From assembly GCA_018268915.1 (NCBI GenBank), contig JAFDVQ010000006.1, positions 496,001 through 560,000 of the forward strand: a stretch of DNA of 64,000 nt, read 5' to 3'. The DNA is from Acidobacteriota bacterium (GTDB lineage Bacteria > Acidobacteriota > Terriglobia > Terriglobales > Acidobacteriaceae). The position numbers and the translations under genes are program-made. Shown in pieces: positions 61,721 through 64,000 of the stretch (its first letter is position 1; every line of letters starts with the position of its first letter). The notes beneath the pieces were generated by a model, which did no database searches, had not been told where the DNA came from, and was given only the letters and a program-made list of their open reading frames with translations.

Positions 61721-64000
61721 ATGCAAATCAGAACACGTGGAGCTCGAGTGCGTCCCCCCATCTGGCCGTTCGCTTTATTTGTCTCTGTTCTAATTTCATC
61801 GGCCATAGCGGCACGCGCTCAGGTCACAAATCAGAATCAGGGCCAGCCCACGCCGTCCGTCGTCCCCCAAACCCCTCCCCGAACGCAGCCAGCTTCCCGT
61901 CTCGCCGTCCCTTTAATCGAACACGGCATCTCCCTCGCCGACTTCACCGGCATGGCCCCTCGCCCCGATCTCCGCGATCAGCTCGCCCACGTCGAGCACT
62001 TCATCCAGAACCAGCCCACCGACGGCGCTCCCGCCACCCAGAACACTGAGGTCTGGCTTGCTCGCACCGCCAGCGCGCTCTACGTGGTCTTCATCTGCTT
62101 CGACCAACACCCCGAGCAGATCCGCTCTCATCTCGCCCGTCGCGAAAACATCCAGAAAGACGACTGGGTCTCGGTCCTTCTCGATCCCTTCCAGGACCAC
62201 CAGCGTGGCGTTCGCTTCGAAGTGAATCCCGCCGGCGTGCAAGCCGATGCATCCTGGACCGAAGCTGTCGGCCCCGATTACAGCTACGACCAGGTCTGGA
62301 ACTCCGACGGCCGCATCACCAGCAACGGCTGGATGGCCCTCATATCCATCCCCTTCCGCAGCCTCCGTTTTCCCGCCGCAGGTCGCGACTGGGGCGTCAT
62401 CTTCTGGCGCAGTTTCCCCCGTAACAGCGAAGTCGACTTCTGGCCTCGCGTCAATGCCAGCGTCAGCGGAATCCTCAGCCAGGAGGGCGCACTACAAGGC
62501 ATCAAAGGCGTCACCGGTTCGCACAATGTTCAGCTAAATCCCTATGTCCTCGGCCAGAACGTGCACGTCCTCGACCAGCTCGATCCCAGCAATCCTAACT
62601 TCAGCACCCGCAACGCCGAAGCCACCGCCGGCGGCGAGGCAAAAGCCGTCTGGCGCGACTCCATCGTCTTCGACGCCACCTTCAATCCCGACTTCAGCGA
62701 CGTCGAAAGCGACCAGCCGCAGTTCACCGTCGACCAGCGCTACCCCGTCTACTTCCCTGAACTCCGCCCCTTCTTCCTCGAAAACGCCAGCTACTTCGCC
62801 ACGCCCCTCACGCTTCTCTACACGCGCAACATCATCCGCCCCGACTGGGGCCTTCGCGTCACCGGCAAAGCCGGACATACCAACCTCGGCTTTCTCGCCA
62901 TTGACGACCGGCAGCCTGGCCGCACCATCGAGCCCGGCGATCCGCTCCACGACAACAAAGCCGGCTTCTACGTTGGCCGCGTCTCCCACGACATCGGCGA
63001 GGGATCAAATTTCGGCCTGATGTACACCGATGAGGAATTCGGTGGCGGATGGAACCGCATCGGCGGAGCCGATCTCACCTGGCGGGCCGATAAGCATTGG
63101 ACCGTCCTCGCGCAGATGGTCGAAAGCTCAACACATCACAGCGAGTCCGACAGCGCCGCAGACATCTTTCCTCCCGGCTACTCCGCCGGTCCCGCCGCCG
63201 ACATCCAGGTCAACCGCAGCGGCCACGCCTTCAATATGTTCGACGAGTTCCAGGACATTAGCCCCGGCTTCAAAACCCTCACCGGCTTCCTCCAGACCGC
63301 CAACATCCGCAGCAACCACCTTCACGCCAACTACCAGTGGTATCCGAAGAAGAGCACCGTTCAGTCGTTCGGCCTCGAGCTCAACCAGCAGATCGCCTTC
63401 GACCACCAGCACAATCGCGTCTACCGCTACACCACCTTCGACCCCTTCTGGCTCCTCACGCGCAGCATCGTCCTCGCCCCTCTCTTCGGCGAAAACTCCG
63501 ATACCGTTGGACCTCAGAACGGCTATCCGCTCGCATCCAACCGCAACTTCACTGAGAACTTCGCCGGCTTCGTCGCGCGCGGCCAGCCCTGGTCCATGTT
63601 GAACTTCAACATCATCGCCCTGCGCGGCGGCAACGTGAACTACAACCCGGTCGCCGGCTCGAACCCATTCCTCATGGACCAGCAGACCGTGCAGGCAATC
63701 TTTAGCATCAATCCGCTGCGTCAACTCACGGTCGACAACACCTGGCTTTTCGATCGCGACAAATCCGTCAGTGACGGCCAGCTCGTCTACGAGATCGAAG
63801 TTTTTCGCACGAAGCTCAACTACCAGTTCACCCGCGCCTGGTCAGCGCGCATCATCGCCGAGTACGACTCCACGCTCGCTAATCCCCTCGAGACCTCATT
63901 GCAGCGCACCAAGCAGATCCAGACCCAGGCCCTGCTCACCTGGCTCCCGCATCCCGGCACCGTCATCTACGCCGGCTGGAACAACGACCTGCAGAACTTC
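61721..64000 (+). CDS. secreted DUF5916/CBM9-like protein, 3' end outside the window
   Basis: The frame opens at ATG 61721 and runs without a stop through base 64000 (760 complete codons), so the C-terminus lies beyond the window. The N-terminus WPFALFVSVLISSAIAARAQ is a signal peptide, followed by a Gln/Pro-rich linker. A carbohydrate-binding-9-like domain follows (about 70-235, LYVVFICFDQHPEQIRSHLA, DDWVSVLLDPFQDHQRGVRFEVNP). The rest resembles DUF5916, likely a beta-rich outer-membrane or periplasmic protein (DQRYPVYFPELRPFFLENASYFATP, YTRNIIRPDWG, ending HPGTVIYAGWNNDLQNF). The role is unknown; it is often found near surface polysaccharide functions. The ribosome site is poor, so the start is uncertain. 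Confidence 0.85.
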   Translation, partial: MQIRTRGARVRPPIWPFALFVSVLISSAIAARAQVTNQNQGQPTPSVVPQTPPRTQPASRLAVPLIEHGISLADFTGMAPRPDLRDQLAHVEHFIQNQPTDGAPATQNTEVWLARTASALYVVFICFDQHPEQIRSHLARRENIQKDDWVSVLLDPFQDHQRGVRFEVNPAGVQADASWTEAVGPDYSYDQVWNSDGRITSNGWMALISIPFRSLRFPAAGRDWGVIFWRSFPRNSEVDFWPRVNASVSGILSQEGALQGIKGVTGSHNVQLNPYVLGQNVHVLDQLDPSNPNFSTRNAEATAGGEAKAVWRDSIVFDATFNPDFSDVESDQPQFTVDQRYPVYFPELRPFFLENASYFATPLTLLYTRNIIRPDWGLRVTGKAGHTNLGFLAIDDRQPGRTIEPGDPLHDNKAGFYVGRVSHDIGEGSNFGLMYTDEEFGGGWNRIGGADLTWRADKHWTVLAQMVESSTHHSESDSAADIFPPGYSAGPAADIQVNRSGHAFNMFDEFQDISPGFKTLTGFLQTANIRSNHLHANYQWYPKKSTVQSFGLELNQQIAFDHQHNRVYRYTTFDPFWLLTRSIVLAPLFGENSDTVGPQNGYPLASNRNFTENFAGFVARGQPWSMLNFNIIALRGGNVNYNPVAGSNPFLMDQQTVQAIFSINPLRQLTVDNTWLFDRDKSVSDGQLVYEIEVFRTKLNYQFTRAWSARIIAEYDSTLANPLETSLQRTKQIQTQALLTWLPHPGTVIYAGWNNDLQNF

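Noticed and set aside
60166..62049. Open frame of over 600 codons antisense to ppc and running into the next gene
   Set aside because: His/Arg/Pro-rich low-quality sequence; it crosses the ppc start and the promoter of the next gene. Real genes explain both regions.

Overview
The window (about 60% G+C by eye) looks like chromosomal DNA of a soil-type Acidobacteriota, probably in or near the Acidobacteriaceae. This is an inference. It rests on the mixture of FG-GAP/UnbV and IPT/TIG secreted proteins, a DUF5916-type protein, polysaccharide-degrading enzymes, several RND pumps, and short two-hairpin intergenic repeats whose spurious translation (MKGHGFSRA...) I recall from acidobacterial genomes. 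I see no phage, insertion sequence, CRISPR array, defence island or secondary-metabolite cluster. Most of the window is housekeeping DNA with accessory genes between.

Layout. 1-5.8 kb: a left-truncated unknown gene translationally coupled to fumarylacetoacetase, a tRNA with a CAU anticodon (probably Ile2), trpC-trpF, a secreted protein with a calcium-loop-like motif, and a short-chain dehydrogenase. 5.8-13.6 kb: PAP2 phosphatase, gamma-carbonic-anhydrase-like protein, rpsU, a zinc-ribbon protein, purD, a small membrane protein, miaA, lpdA and tdh. 13.7-17.3 kb: a two-gene unit of a parvulin-TPR-FG-GAP-UnbV fusion and a CusF-SCO1 fusion. 17.3-22 kb: thrS, tspO, and cysK-cysE. 22-29 kb: a sulfatase and its radical-SAM maturase transcribed divergently, a GH115 glucuronidase and a secreted lectin-like protein, which suggests attack on decorated plant or microbial polysaccharides. 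29-44 kb: two divergent RND efflux systems. One is a complete tripartite operon; the other is MdtABC-like with two permeases and no outer-membrane channel of its own. 44-51 kb: a small coiled-coil protein, glucan phosphorylase, a decarboxylase-galM-galK unit and cspA. 51-64 kb: a 1460-residue IPT/beta-propeller lipoprotein, GNAT, Flp pilin, a second small coiled-coil protein, a secreted protein, a PHA-granule-type protein, ppc, and a right-truncated DUF5916 protein.

The most unusual material is small-scale. (1) Three intergenic copies of a two-hairpin repeat have arms that covary between copies. (2) Three arrays of a degenerate heptamer (TCCCTGA-like) occur, two of them inside coding sequences, where the unit encodes the same heptapeptide in every frame. 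(3) An 11-bp-period CTTAAGG direct repeat with a well-placed -10 drives a strand with no gene. (4) A long imperfect stem lies just after rpsU. (5) Two unlinked short coiled-coil proteins align without gaps. (6) A low-complexity block of about 139 residues sits inside one RND permease. No complete new multi-gene system is evident. The parvulin/UnbV plus CusF/SCO1 pair is the best candidate for an under-described functional unit.
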